From Novosphingobium mathurense (GTDB lineage Bacteria; Pseudomonadota; Alphaproteobacteria; Sphingomonadales; Sphingomonadaceae), in NCBI RefSeq assembly GCF_900168325.1, contig NZ_FVZE01000002.1, forward strand, positions 434,001 to 498,000: 64,000 nucleotides of DNA, written 5' to 3'. The position numbers and the translations under genes are program-made. This document shows, in pieces, positions 8,431-17,177 of the stretch (the stretch's first letter is position 1; every line of letters starts with the position of its first letter). Under the pieces are notes generated by a model. It did no database searches, was not told the origin of the DNA, and saw only the letters and a program-made list of their open reading frames with translations.

Positions 8431-9327
8431 TCAGAATGCGTGGGAAACCTGAACCGCGACGCGATCGTCGAGTTCACCGATGGTGCCGTTGGCGACGGTC
8501 TGGTCGCCGACCTTGAGAGGAACGCTGCGGGCTACCGCCACCGGCAGGATGTCGCCGGGCTTGAGGCTGGACAGGCGCGAAAAGCCCATCGTCATGTCGA
8601 CGAGGACGGCCTTCACCTGCAGTGGCATCGAGGCAAAGGGCTCAGCCGCAGGATCGGGAGCGACATTCATCATGCGCGCCTTGCGCGGGTGGCGCGGGAC
8701 GGTGACGAGGGCCGAAAGCGTCGCCTGCGGGAAAGCCAGCAGCATCGACCAGGGCTCGCAACCGTTTTCCTCGACTTCGAGCGAAAGCAGCAGCAACTCC
8801 TCGTTGCGGTCGAAGGGCGCGAGCTGACGCAGGCTGATCTCGCGGCGCACGGTGCGCACCGCGTGCTTGGCTTCACCGCCGAAAGCGATCGAAAGCGCAT
8901 CGGCGACGGTCGTCTCGATGCGCGCGATCAGCAGTTCGGCGGAAAGCGGGAAAGTATCGGGCAGCGGGTTGGGCACGTCGCCGCGGCCGCCGAAGGCGCG
9001 ATCGACAAGGCGGAAGACGGGCGCGGCTTCGAACACGGCCAGCAGCGGCCGGGCTTCCGGGCCCACTGCAAGGAGCGTGTGCGAGGCAAGGCCTTCCAGT
9101 TCCGACTGGATCGAACCGAGCGTGCCGTCGAGCGGCATGCCGACGCGCACGATCGGGGCATCGCCGCCGGATAGGCGGGCGAGACCCGAGGCCAGCGCCC
9201 GGGCAAGCCGCTCGCCGATCAGCGAGAGGGCCGGGACCAGTTCGCCGATCGACGGACCGGTGCCCAGTAGTTCCTTGCAGTGGCGGGCCTTCATGCGCTC
9301 TGTTCCTTGGAATCGGGCGGAAGTCAT
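8431..9327 (-). CDS. fliM: Flagellar motor switch protein FliM, without the N-terminal CheY-binding peptide
   Basis: A 298-residue C-ring protein. The middle domain carries the FliM Phe-Gly-Gly-x-Gly feature (RLVDRAFGGRGDV) and the C-terminal third is a SpoA domain (LKPGDILPVAVARSVPLKVG). The N terminus starts MTSARFQGTERMKARHCKEL and lacks the LSQxEIDALL-type peptide that binds phospho-CheY in most FliM proteins; a slightly longer start at 9375 does not restore it. ATG 9327 is chosen because it follows the fliL stop by a few bases. Position between fliL and fliN confirms the identity. Confidence 0.88.
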   Translation of the reverse strand: MTSARFQGTERMKARHCKELLGTGPSIGELVPALSLIGERLARALASGLARLSGGDAPIVRVGMPLDGTLGSIQSELEGLASHTLLAVGPEARPLLAVFEAAPVFRLVDRAFGGRGDVPNPLPDTFPLSAELLIARIETTVADALSIAFGGEAKHAVRTVRREISLRQLAPFDRNEELLLLSLEVEENGCEPWSMLLAFPQATLSALVTVPRHPRKARMMNVAPDPAAEPFASMPLQVKAVLVDMTMGFSRLSSLKPGDILPVAVARSVPLKVGDQTVANGTIGELDDRVAVQVSHAF

Positions 9328-9334
9328 CGCTGGA

Positions 9335-9919
9335 TCACTGGACGATGAAGCTGCGGAAGTAGACGGCATCGACACCGCCGAAGCCTTCCTTCTGGGTGAG
9401 GACCTTGTTGATCGCGTCGGTCATGCGCTTCTGCAGGTGGCCCTTGCCGGCCATCGTGTAGACGTCCTCTTCAGGCGTATCGGCGATGATGGTGAGTAGC
9501 TGCGAGCGGATTGCCAGTTCGTGCTTCTTCAGCCACATCAGCACACGGCCATCGCGGCGGGTGGAGCAGGCCAGGGCCATCTGCACCATCGCGTCCGAGT
9601 TCTTGAGGTTCGAAGTGAATTCCTCGGAGAAGGTGTAGTAGGCGGTGCGATATTCGTCGCCGCCTTCGCCATCGACTTCAGCGGTGGCGCCTTCTTCCTT
9701 CTTGTCGCCGACCGGCGCGTAGGGATCGACTTCGCCCTTGCGGATCAGCTTGGGATTGTTGTCCTGCTTGGCCTCCTGATGGCCGCCGCCGATTACGCCG
9801 GCCTGTACCAGGCCGAACATGCCGCCGCCGCCGACAGCCAGCAGGCCCACGGCGCCAAGGATGATGCCGAGTTTGCCCTTGCTCTTGGTGGGCTTCTCTT
9901 CCTTGCCGGATTTGCTCAT
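9335..9919 (-). CDS. fliL: Flagellar basal body-associated protein FliL
   Basis: A 194-residue protein with a Lys/Glu-rich cytosolic N terminus, one membrane helix (about 17-40), a charged linker and a periplasmic FliL domain (YYTFSEEFTSNL through the C-terminal VDAVYFRSFIVQ). FliL surrounds the stator units and supports torque at the MS ring. Located between fliK and fliM as usual. Confidence 0.92.
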   Translation of the reverse strand: MSKSGKEEKPTKSKGKLGIILGAVGLLAVGGGGMFGLVQAGVIGGGHQEAKQDNNPKLIRKGEVDPYAPVGDKKEEGATAEVDGEGGDEYRTAYYTFSEEFTSNLKNSDAMVQMALACSTRRDGRVLMWLKKHELAIRSQLLTIIADTPEEDVYTMAGKGHLQKRMTDAINKVLTQKEGFGGVDAVYFRSFIVQ

Positions 9920-9945
9920 CTCAAAGTTCCCCGAATAGTCAGATG

Positions 9946-11523
9946 TCAGGCGTAGATGCCGCTACGCCGAGGGCCATTGGCGGCCCCGTCGGACGCCTTC
10001 CGGCTGTCCTGCTGCGCGCTGGCCGAAGCGGTCTGCGCACGGTGAAAGTTGCGTTCGCCCTGCTCGGCGCGGGCCTGGGCAGCCTGCTGCTGGCCTTGCC
10101 CCTGGCCCTGTCCGTTGCCCGACGCTGCGGATTGTTGCTGGGTGGTCGCCTGCTGCTGTTGCTGGGCCTGCTGGCTGTCGCTGCGCTGCTGGTCGCCATT
10201 GCCTGCTGCATTGCCGGCGAGCGTTGCGGCGACGGCGGAATGAACCGCAGACGTGAAGCCGGGATCGGCATTGGCGAGCGTCACGCTCATCTTCGCGTCG
10301 TCCGGGCGGAACTGCATCGAGATCTGGCCGAACTCGGCATGATTGATCGCGGTGCGCACGACCTGCGGCGAAGCGGCCTCGCGCGCTTCGGATAGGCGGT
10401 CGACCAGCGTTGTGAAATCGTGCGGCCGTTCGTGCGCTACCGGGGCCGCTGCGGCGGCGGTCGCTGCGGCAGGCGCGCTTGCGGTTTGCGCCGGAGTCAC
10501 GGTCACGACGGGCTGCGCGGTCGCGCGCGCTGCCGGCAGGGCCGTATCGCTGGCTAGATCGGTGGCGGCTTCGGCCTTGTCCCCTGCCTTGGCCTTTACT
10601 TCGGGGGCGGCACGGCCCGCGGGTACTGCCTGGGCCACGGCTTCGGTAGCGGGGCGGGCTGCAGGTATTGCCAGGGCCACGGCTTCGGTAGCTGCAGGCA
10701 CTGCCTGGGCCACGGCTTCGGTAGCGGGGCGGTTTGCGGCGGCCTTGGCCGTGTCGATGCGGGCCATGAGCGCGGCGGCCGGGCTCAGCTCTGCCGGGGC
10801 GGTTGCAGTCTTGCCGGCCTCGGGTGCATCGGCGGTCACGATCGGCGCCAGCTTGGCCTGCAGGACCTGCGCCGGTGCACCGCCGCTGGCGGTCATGGCC
10901 TTGGCCACCAGAGCTGCCGCTTCCGGCAGGGTCTTGGCGCTCTCGCCCTGGACGACTGCTGCGGCGGTAGCGGCGGTAGCCTTCGCGACGGGGACAGGGA
11001 CGGCAGCGGTGCGGCCGGCGGCGGTATCTGGAACCGCTGCCCGGAATTCGACGGGAGTGTCAGTACCGGGCAGCGGTGGGACGACAAGCGGCAGGACGGG
11101 ATTGGCAGCCGCGATGGGCACGTCTGCCTGGTCTGAAGTCGCTTCTTCGTCGGGAGCTTCGTTGGTCGGTGCCTTGCCTTCGGCCGCAGTGTCGGCGGTA
11201 GGCTTGGTATCCTTGATGAGGGCGGAAACGGCGGCAGCGGCAATTGCGGCAACCGGCAATTCCTTGCCGCTTTCCTTGCCGCTTTCGTTGCCGGTTGCAT
11301 TGCCGCTTTTGCCGGTCGTCGTAGCGACCTCAACGGCGAGCGCGGCGGTCAGCTCGGTTGTGGCAGGCTTGACGTCAATGGCAGCTCCCGCGGCAGGGGC
11401 TTCCGATGCGCCCAGAAGCGCAGCGAAATCGGCGGTTTCGGCGCCATTGCCCGTGGCCGACGGCGCGGTGCCGCTGGCCGGGGCAGCGTTCGCGGAAATC
11501 GACGGGGCCGAGAACTGGATCAT
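9946..11523 (-). CDS. fliK: Flagellar hook-length control protein FliK
   Basis: A 525-residue FliK: a long Ala/Pro/Val-rich, low-complexity N-terminal region, then the conserved hook-control domain near residues 390-470 (HAEFGQISMQFRPDDAKMSV), then a Gln-rich tail. FliK measures hook length and triggers the FlhB switch. The ATG at 11523 (MIQFSAPS) is preferred over one at 11550 because a candidate sigma-54 promoter places the transcript start near 11551. An internal tandem repeat lies in its N-terminal half. First gene of the run fliK-L-M-N-O-P-Q-R-flhB. Confidence 0.88.
   Translation of the reverse strand: MIQFSAPSISANAAPASGTAPSATGNGAETADFAALLGASEAPAAGAAIDVKPATTELTAALAVEVATTTGKSGNATGNESGKESGKELPVAAIAAAAVSALIKDTKPTADTAAEGKAPTNEAPDEEATSDQADVPIAAANPVLPLVVPPLPGTDTPVEFRAAVPDTAAGRTAAVPVPVAKATAATAAAVVQGESAKTLPEAAALVAKAMTASGGAPAQVLQAKLAPIVTADAPEAGKTATAPAELSPAAALMARIDTAKAAANRPATEAVAQAVPAATEAVALAIPAARPATEAVAQAVPAGRAAPEVKAKAGDKAEAATDLASDTALPAARATAQPVVTVTPAQTASAPAAATAAAAAPVAHERPHDFTTLVDRLSEAREAASPQVVRTAINHAEFGQISMQFRPDDAKMSVTLANADPGFTSAVHSAVAATLAGNAAGNGDQQRSDSQQAQQQQQATTQQQSAASGNGQGQGQGQQQAAQARAEQGERNFHRAQTASASAQQDSRKASDGAANGPRRSGIYA
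10619..10737 (-). repeat. Tandem repeat within fliK
   Basis: Three imperfect copies of a unit of about 33-42 bases, sharing the core GCCACGGCTTCGGTAGC on the plus strand, encode three consecutive copies of ATEAVA-x-A-x-P-A in FliK. Such in-frame repeats can change copy number by slippage and so alter the length of the FliK ruler region. Confidence 0.75.
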
Positions 11524-11558
11524 GCCTTGATGGACCTCATGGTTAACCATGCAAGGTA

Positions 11559-11984
11559 CTATTCAAGATCCGTGCCAGATCCCTTTCTGCTGCCAAGAGC
11601 CGGCGTCTGCCCGGCCTTGGCGATCATGCGTTCCTGCAGCAGGGCGCGTTCCTCGATGGCGGCGCGCCGCCGTTCCGCCTCGACGAGGAGGCGCTGCTTG
11701 GCATCGGCGATCGACTGCGCGCGCAGGGCGTCGCCGTCGGTGGTCTTGGTTAGGGCCTGCAGCCCACTGACGAAGCGCCCGACCTGGTGGAGCGAGCCGC
11801 CGTCGGTCATTTCGCGGCGGCTGGCGTAGTCGCTCGCCATCTGCCGGGTGCGGTCGGACAGCGCGCGCAATTGCGTGAGCGTGCTTTCCGCCTGCGCGGA
11901 CTCCATCGCGGCGGTCTGCTTGGCGATGGCGCGGATCTTCTCGAGCCGCTTGAGGCGCGCAAGCCGCTTGCGCTCTTCCTTCAT
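11559..11984 (-). CDS. fliJ: Flagellar export chaperone-like FliJ
   Basis: A 141-residue, highly charged and almost wholly helical protein with long heptad stretches (Arg/Lys/Glu/Ala-rich), as expected for the coiled-coil FliJ that acts as the central stalk of the FliI ATPase. Sequence conservation in this family is low, so the call leans on position directly after fliI and on composition. Its 3' end contains the candidate promoter of fliK. Confidence 0.75.
   Translation of the reverse strand: MKEERKRLARLKRLEKIRAIAKQTAAMESAQAESTLTQLRALSDRTRQMASDYASRREMTDGGSLHQVGRFVSGLQALTKTTDGDALRAQSIADAKQRLLVEAERRRAAIEERALLQERMIAKAGQTPALGSRKGSGTDLE
11563..11577 (-). promoter_or_regulatory. Candidate sigma-54 promoter of the fliK-flhB operon
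   Basis: The minus strand reads TGGCACGGATCTTGA from 11577 to 11563. The -24 element is perfect and the spacing exact, but -12 is TTGA instead of TTGC. The implied +1 lies about 29 bases before the fliK ATG, the same geometry as the three perfect sites at flgB, flgA and the transglycosylase gene. It sits inside the end of fliJ. Confidence 0.5.
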
Positions 11985-12024
11985 GGCCTTGCCTCACGGC
12001 AGGGGACAGGAGGAGCCGGCAATC

Positions 12025-13347
12025 TCATCCCAGCAGAGCAGCAAGCTGGGCGCCGCTGTCGGAAAGGTCGATCACTTCCCCGGCCTGCTGGCACAGGAAA
12101 GCGGTGAGCAGTTCGTGCATCGCGATCGCCTTGTCGAGCTGCGGGTCGGCCCCGGCACGATAGGCACCCATCAGCACGAGGTCGCGGTTCGCCTCGTAGC
12201 TGGCGATGAGCGCGCGGAACTGGCGGGCGAGTTGCTGGTGTCCGGACGAGACGATGTCGTTCATCACGCGGCTGAGCGAAGCGGCGATGTCGACGGCCGG
12301 ATATTGCCCGCGCTGGGCGAGATCGCGCGACAGCACGATGTGACCGTCGAGGATCGAGCGCGCGGTATCGACGACCGGGTCGTCCTGGTTGTCGCCGTCG
12401 GCCAGCACCGTGTAGAGTCCGGTGATCGAACCCTTGCTGGCGGCCGAGTTGCCGGCGCGTTCGACGAGCTTGGTGATCGTGGCCAGAGCAGATGGCGGAT
12501 AGCCACGCGCCGCGCCGGGTTCGCCCAGCAGCAGGCCGATCTCGCGCGCGGCGTGGGCCACGCGGGTAAGGCTGTCGAGGATGAGCAGGACGCGCTTGCC
12601 CTGTGCGCGGAAGTGCTCGGCCATCGAGGTGGCGAGCATTGCGCCGCGCAGGCGCAGGTTCGGCGCATGGTCGGCCGGCACGGCGACGACCACGGTCTTG
12701 TCCTTCTTCTCGGCATTCATGTGCCGCTCGACGAAGTCGGAAACTTCGCGGGCGCGCTCGCCGATCAGGCCGACGATGATCACGTCCGCCGTCGCGCCGC
12801 GCGCAATCATGTCGATCAGCACCGACTTGCCGACGCCCGATCCGGCCATGACGCCGATGCGCTGGCCGATGCCGAAAGTGGTGAGCGCATTGAGCGAGCG
12901 CACGCCGGTATCGAAGCATTCGCGCACCGGGCTGCGGTCGAGCGCCGAGGTGCGCACGCCGCCCGCGGGCCATTCGGTGCGGGTATGGATGGGCAGGCCG
13001 CCGTCGATCGGCAGGCCCTCGCCATCGACGGCGCGGCCGAGGAAGGCATCGCCCACCGGCAGCATGCCGGGGCGGCCTTCGGGGCACACGCGCGCACCGG
13101 GGCGCAGCATGATCGTGTCGCCCAGCAACATCATCATCGTCTTGCCGTTGCGAAAGCCGATGACTTCGGCGGAAAGGGTCTTGCCCCGGCCATGGCCGAC
13201 GCGGCACATCGCGCCGACCGGCACCGACAGGCCGCTGACTTCCAGCAAGCCGCCGTCGCAGGCGGTGACAAGGCCGAAGCGGCGCGGCGTCAGGTCGACC
13301 GGCTCGGCGGCCAGGTCGCTAAGGATCGGGTCCCAGAGTTTCAGCAC
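12025..13347 (-). CDS. fliI: Flagellum-specific export ATPase FliI
   Basis: A 440-residue ATPase of the F1-beta-like family that drives protein unfolding for flagellar export. The Walker A motif GSGVGKS (169-175) and the Walker B region RVLLILDSLTRVAHAAREIG with the following GEPGAARGYPPS are clear. The start is uncertain: the GTG at 13347 gives a normal length and begins just after the fliH stop, whereas an ATG at 13416 would overlap fliH by 62 bases and add an unconserved leader. fliJ follows downstream. Confidence 0.93.
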   Translation of the reverse strand: MLKLWDPILSDLAAEPVDLTPRRFGLVTACDGGLLEVSGLSVPVGAMCRVGHGRGKTLSAEVIGFRNGKTMMMLLGDTIMLRPGARVCPEGRPGMLPVGDAFLGRAVDGEGLPIDGGLPIHTRTEWPAGGVRTSALDRSPVRECFDTGVRSLNALTTFGIGQRIGVMAGSGVGKSVLIDMIARGATADVIIVGLIGERAREVSDFVERHMNAEKKDKTVVVAVPADHAPNLRLRGAMLATSMAEHFRAQGKRVLLILDSLTRVAHAAREIGLLLGEPGAARGYPPSALATITKLVERAGNSAASKGSITGLYTVLADGDNQDDPVVDTARSILDGHIVLSRDLAQRGQYPAVDIAASLSRVMNDIVSSGHQQLARQFRALIASYEANRDLVLMGAYRAGADPQLDKAIAMHELLTAFLCQQAGEVIDLSDSGAQLAALLG

Positions 13348-13354
13348 GGGCTCA

Positions 13355-13981
13355 TCAGCACTGCTGCAGGGCTTCGGCGATGGCAATGCGCCAGGTCGCC
13401 GGGCCGTCCTCGACACCGCCGCTGGCCGTCTCGATGCGGATGGTGCCGCGTTCGAGGCCGGCTTCTTCCTCCACCTGCCATTCGGCGGCGAGGCGCGGGG
13501 AAACCAGCTTCACGTCCTCTGGGTGCAACTTGATCACGCGCTCGTCGTCGGCGCGCGAAAGCATTCCGACCGCAGCATTGATCCGGCGCACAAGGGCATC
13601 CTCGTCGATCGCCAGTGGGGCGATCGCGCTTTCGCACAAGGCGGCAACCGTTTCGCGAAGGCGGTTGCGCAGTTCCTCTTCGAGAACCGCGTTCAAACGC
13701 GTCAGGGAAAGTTCAAGCCCTTCACGGGCCGCGGCTTCAGCTTCGGCCTGGGCTTGCGCTTCCTGCAGCGCCTGCTCGTAGCCGGCAGTGAAGCCCTGGG
13801 TGAAGGCCTGCTCCACCGGATCGGGCGCAGCCGGTTCCTCGGGCGGTGGCGGCGGTGCCGGTTCGGGCTCGGGTGCCGGCAGCGCGCCGAAGCGCGCGTC
13901 GGCGCGAAAGCCCTGCGGCTGGGTCAGGGCCTCGAGCAGGCTCATGCCTTCCCTGGGTATCTTGAAACCGAGATCGGACAT
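13355..13981 (-). CDS. fliH: Flagellar assembly protein FliH
   Basis: A 208-residue protein with a Pro/Glu-rich segment (about 35-55), a Gln/Ala/Glu-rich helix containing small-residue spacing (QAFTQGFTAGYEQALQEA), and a C-terminal domain related to F-type ATPase delta/b subunits (DERVIKLHPEDVKLV). FliH holds FliI inactive and links it to the C ring. Located between fliG and fliI; identity rests on both sequence style and position. Confidence 0.87.
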   Translation of the reverse strand: MSDLGFKIPREGMSLLEALTQPQGFRADARFGALPAPEPEPAPPPPPEEPAAPDPVEQAFTQGFTAGYEQALQEAQAQAEAEAAAREGLELSLTRLNAVLEEELRNRLRETVAALCESAIAPLAIDEDALVRRINAAVGMLSRADDERVIKLHPEDVKLVSPRLAAEWQVEEEAGLERGTIRIETASGGVEDGPATWRIAIAEALQQC

Positions 13982-13989
13982 CGCGCCGC

Positions 13990-14997
13990 TCAGACGTATT
14001 CGTCATCGCCCGAGCCGAAGATGATCGAACCTTCGGCTGCAAGCTTGCGGGCGACGAGGACGACCTCCTTCTGCGCGGCGACGACGTCGGCCAGCTTGGT
14101 GCGTCCGCGCGCGGCGATCTCGTCCTTGACGCCATCGGCGGCACGGCTCGACATCGCGCGGAAGAAGTACTCGCGTTCTTCTTCGCTGATGCCCTTGAGC
14201 GAGTCGATGAGGGTGTCGTTGCCGATGTCGCGCAGCAAAGTGCCCATGGATTGCGGGTCGAGCACGAAGAGGTGCTCGAACTTGAACATCTCGTTCTCGA
14301 TCTCCTTGGCGAGCGCCTTGTCGATCTTGCCGATCTCGCTCATCACCCGCTTCTCGATCACCTTGCCGGCGCCGTTGATGATGTCGGCCGCTTCCTTCGG
14401 TCCGCCCATCGCCAGCGGGCGATGACCGTGGTTCTCGGTGATGCGGCGGGTCAGCAGTTCTTCGAGCATCGCGATGGCCTGCGGCGAAACCGGGCCGAGC
14501 GTGGCGATGCGGTGGACGATCTGCGACTGTTCATCGGTCGGCAGGGCGTGCAGCACTTCGGCAGCGACGACCGGGTCGAGCTGGACCAGCAGGACGGCAA
14601 TCGCCTGCGGGTGTTCGCCCTTGACCAGCGGCACCAGCGCTTCGGACGTCAGCCAGCGGGCCAGTTCGAGCGGCGAGGTCTTGGGCTCGTCCGGCAGGAT
14701 CTGGCGCATCACGCTTTCGGTCTTCACTTCGCCGATGGCGTTGCTCATCATCGAGCGGACCTTGTCGACACGGTCGTGCGCGACGAGGCCGAGCTTCTCG
14801 GTCTTCTCGACGAAGCCGGCGATCGCTTCGGCAATGACGTCCGGGCTGATCTCGCCCAGGGCGCACATCTTTTCGCCCAGGCGGCGCAGTTCATCGGGCT
14901 CGAGTTCGGACAGGATGCGCGAGGCATTGTCGTTGTCGAGCAGCATGACCATGACCGCGGCGTTGTCTGCCGGGAACAGGGGGACGACTTCGCTCAC
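13990..14997 (-). CDS. fliG: Flagellar motor switch protein FliG
   Basis: A 335-residue FliG with the N-terminal FliF-binding domain, the middle EHPQAIAVLLVQLDP motif that contacts FliM, and the C-terminal torque domain carrying the charged helix that meets MotA (SSRAADGVKDEIAARGRTKL). Torque is transmitted here. The start is a GTG at 14997 overlapping the fliF stop (GTGA), which suggests coupled translation. Confidence 0.95.
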   Translation of the reverse strand: MSEVVPLFPADNAAVMVMLLDNDNASRILSELEPDELRRLGEKMCALGEISPDVIAEAIAGFVEKTEKLGLVAHDRVDKVRSMMSNAIGEVKTESVMRQILPDEPKTSPLELARWLTSEALVPLVKGEHPQAIAVLLVQLDPVVAAEVLHALPTDEQSQIVHRIATLGPVSPQAIAMLEELLTRRITENHGHRPLAMGGPKEAADIINGAGKVIEKRVMSEIGKIDKALAKEIENEMFKFEHLFVLDPQSMGTLLRDIGNDTLIDSLKGISEEEREYFFRAMSSRAADGVKDEIAARGRTKLADVVAAQKEVVLVARKLAAEGSIIFGSGDDEYV

Positions 14998-16769
14998 TGC
15001 GCGAATTCCTTCTTCTCGGCCTGCTCATCGAGCGGTTCGTTGAGCATCTGGCGCAAGGCGGCCACGGCGCTGTCAGGCCGTTCGGCCACCAGCTTCTGGG
15101 CCAGGTTGAGTTGCCTGGCGAGCAGGTCCGAACGGGTGATTTCGATGTCGATGTCGTCGGCGCTGCCGCCGGCGGGAAGGGCACCGCGCACGGCGCTGCG
15201 CTGCAGGACCGGCTGGCCGCTCCCGTCGAGCACGGGTTCGCCGTCCTCGTCCAGTTCGTCTTCGTCCCCGGCCTCGCCCTTCTTGCCTTTCTTGGCCTTC
15301 TTGGCAGGCTTGGGCTTGTCGCCGCGCACCGCCTTCACCATCGGGCGTACGCCCAGCAGCAGGACCATCAGGACGGCGAGGACGGCCGAGCCGTAGCGCA
15401 CGACCATCGGGAACCATGGCATTTCGTAGAACGGCAAGGCGGCGGCATCGCCGATCGGTTCGAAGCTGCGCGCAATGACCTTGACCTGGTCGCCGCGCTG
15501 CGTGTTGGCGCCGACAGCGGCACTGACCAGCGCCTCGATCTCCTGAATGTCCTTGGCCTTGGCGCCCTTCATGGCATCGGCGCTGATCGCGACCGCGACC
15601 GAGAGGCGCTTGATGCCGCCCGGGGTGGTGTTGGCTACCGAGACTTCGCGGCCCAGTTCGTAGGTGCGCGAAGAACGGGATTCGCCGTTGGTCGGCGGGG
15701 TCGCTCCGGGCTGCGGGGCCGTGCCCTGCGGCGCGCCCGGCTGGGCCTGCGTCACCGGCGGCGGCGTGTTGGACAGGACGCCCGGGACGCCTGCAGCCGG
15801 AGTGGCGGCGGTCGACTGCGACTGCGCTTCGGTCTCGGTGCGGACGACGCCGTCCTTGTCATAGCTTTCGCGGGCCGAGGTCACTTCGTCCATGTCGAGG
15901 TCGACCTGGATCTCCGAGGTGAAATTGCCTTCGCCGAGCATCGGACGCAGCAGTTGCGAGACCTGTTCGCGCAGCTTGGATTCCATCCGCGCCTGCAGGT
16001 CGAGCCGGTCGCTGTCGACGCCGCCGGTCTCCGACAGGAGCTGGCCATGCTGGTCGACGACGCGCACGGAGTCGGGCGAGAGGCCCGGCACTGAGCCGGC
16101 GACGAGATTGAGGATGGCCGAAACCTGGCTTTCGGTCAGCGAGCGGCCGCGCGCGAGGCGGACCATGACCGATGCGGTCGGCGGCACGTTCTCGCGCACG
16201 AAGACGGACTTTTCACCCTGGGCCAGATGGACGCGGACCGCTTCCACGCCGTCGATCTGGGCAATCGTCTGCTGCAGGTCGGCTTCACGGGCGGCGCGCA
16301 GGCGCTCGCCCTCCAGCGTGCGGCTGGCGCCCATCGGCATGTTGTCGAGCATCTGCACGCCCGATTCCGGGGTCGCCAATGCGCCGTCGGAGGCCACCAG
16401 CATGCGTGCCTTGTAGAAGTCGCCTTCGGAAACCGAGAGGGCGCCGGTGCTGTTGTCGATCGAGTAGTCGATCGAGGCCTGGTCGAGCGCAGCGGCAACA
16501 CTTGCACGCTCGCTGTCGGCGAGTTGCGAGTAGAGCACGCGCTGCGGAGAAGGCGCGAGCGCGCCCCACGCGAGGAGGGCCCCGCCGATGGCAGACAGGC
16601 CGACGAACACCGGCAGGACCTTGCGGACTGCCGGCTGGGCCGTGAAAGTGCCAAGGCGCGTGAGAACGCTGCCGCCCGCCGGATCGGTAAGCGGTGCGAA
16701 CATCGACTGCGTGGCGGGCAGCGAGGCCGCCGGGACGCCGTCAGGCGTGGCTGGAACGAGCTCGGGCAT
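14994..16769 (-). CDS. fliF: Flagellar MS-ring protein FliF
   Basis: A 591-residue MS-ring protein. One membrane helix lies at about 51-71 and a second at about 455-474. Between them are the periplasmic ring-building motifs, a disordered Pro/Gly/Gln-rich loop around 345-385, and the beta-collar region. The C-terminal NLAQKLVAERPDSAVAAL peptide is the FliG-binding site. A Lys-rich, then acidic linker (about 485-515) is a noticeable local feature. It follows fliE by 6 bases and overlaps fliG. Confidence 0.95.
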   Translation of the reverse strand: MPELVPATPDGVPAASLPATQSMFAPLTDPAGGSVLTRLGTFTAQPAVRKVLPVFVGLSAIGGALLAWGALAPSPQRVLYSQLADSERASVAAALDQASIDYSIDNSTGALSVSEGDFYKARMLVASDGALATPESGVQMLDNMPMGASRTLEGERLRAAREADLQQTIAQIDGVEAVRVHLAQGEKSVFVRENVPPTASVMVRLARGRSLTESQVSAILNLVAGSVPGLSPDSVRVVDQHGQLLSETGGVDSDRLDLQARMESKLREQVSQLLRPMLGEGNFTSEIQVDLDMDEVTSARESYDKDGVVRTETEAQSQSTAATPAAGVPGVLSNTPPPVTQAQPGAPQGTAPQPGATPPTNGESRSSRTYELGREVSVANTTPGGIKRLSVAVAISADAMKGAKAKDIQEIEALVSAAVGANTQRGDQVKVIARSFEPIGDAAALPFYEMPWFPMVVRYGSAVLAVLMVLLLGVRPMVKAVRGDKPKPAKKAKKGKKGEAGDEDELDEDGEPVLDGSGQPVLQRSAVRGALPAGGSADDIDIEITRSDLLARQLNLAQKLVAERPDSAVAALRQMLNEPLDEQAEKKEFAQ

Positions 16770-16775
16770 GAGACA

Positions 16776-17177
16776 TTACACCCCCATCCGCATGATGTCC
16801 TGGTAGGCGGACAACAGCTTGTTGCGAACCTGCATGGTCGCTTCGAATGCGACTCCGGCTTCCTGCCGGGCAAGCATGACACTGGCGACGTCGGTCACTT
16901 CACCGCGCTGGTAGGCGTCGGTCATCGTGTCCGATTTGGCCTGGACGGCATTGACGTTGTCGAGTGCCGTCTTGAGCGTATCGGCGAAACCCTGGGCCGG
17001 GGCCTGGACTTCGGTCGGGGCTGCGCCACCGACGCCTGCCACGCCGCCTGCCTGATCCGGGCCTTTCGGCGCATGAATTTGCTGGAGCAACTCATTGCGC
17101 TGGATGATCTGCTGGCGCATGGCCATGATCTGTTGAATTCCTCCAGCGCCGCCCCCGATGCCGGAGATGCCGCTCAT
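16776..17177 (-). CDS. fliE: Flagellar hook-basal body complex protein FliE
   Basis: A 133-residue rod-adapter protein. The conserved C-terminal part includes GFADTLKTALDNVNAVQAKS and the terminal KLLSAYQDIMRMGV, typical of FliE, which joins the MS ring to the rod. The N-terminal Gly-rich extension is somewhat longer than in the E. coli protein. Its ATG overlaps the stop of the sigma-54 activator gene (ATGA), so the activator and fliEFGHIJ look like one transcription unit. Confidence 0.92.
   Translation of the reverse strand: MSGISGIGGGAGGIQQIMAMRQQIIQRNELLQQIHAPKGPDQAGGVAGVGGAAPTEVQAPAQGFADTLKTALDNVNAVQAKSDTMTDAYQRGEVTDVASVMLARQEAGVAFEATMQVRNKLLSAYQDIMRMGV

Noticed and set aside
11524..11550. 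Earlier ATG of fliK at 11550
   Set aside because: It would lie at the predicted transcript start of the sigma-54-like promoter and adds nine unconserved residues; the ATG at 11523 fits better.
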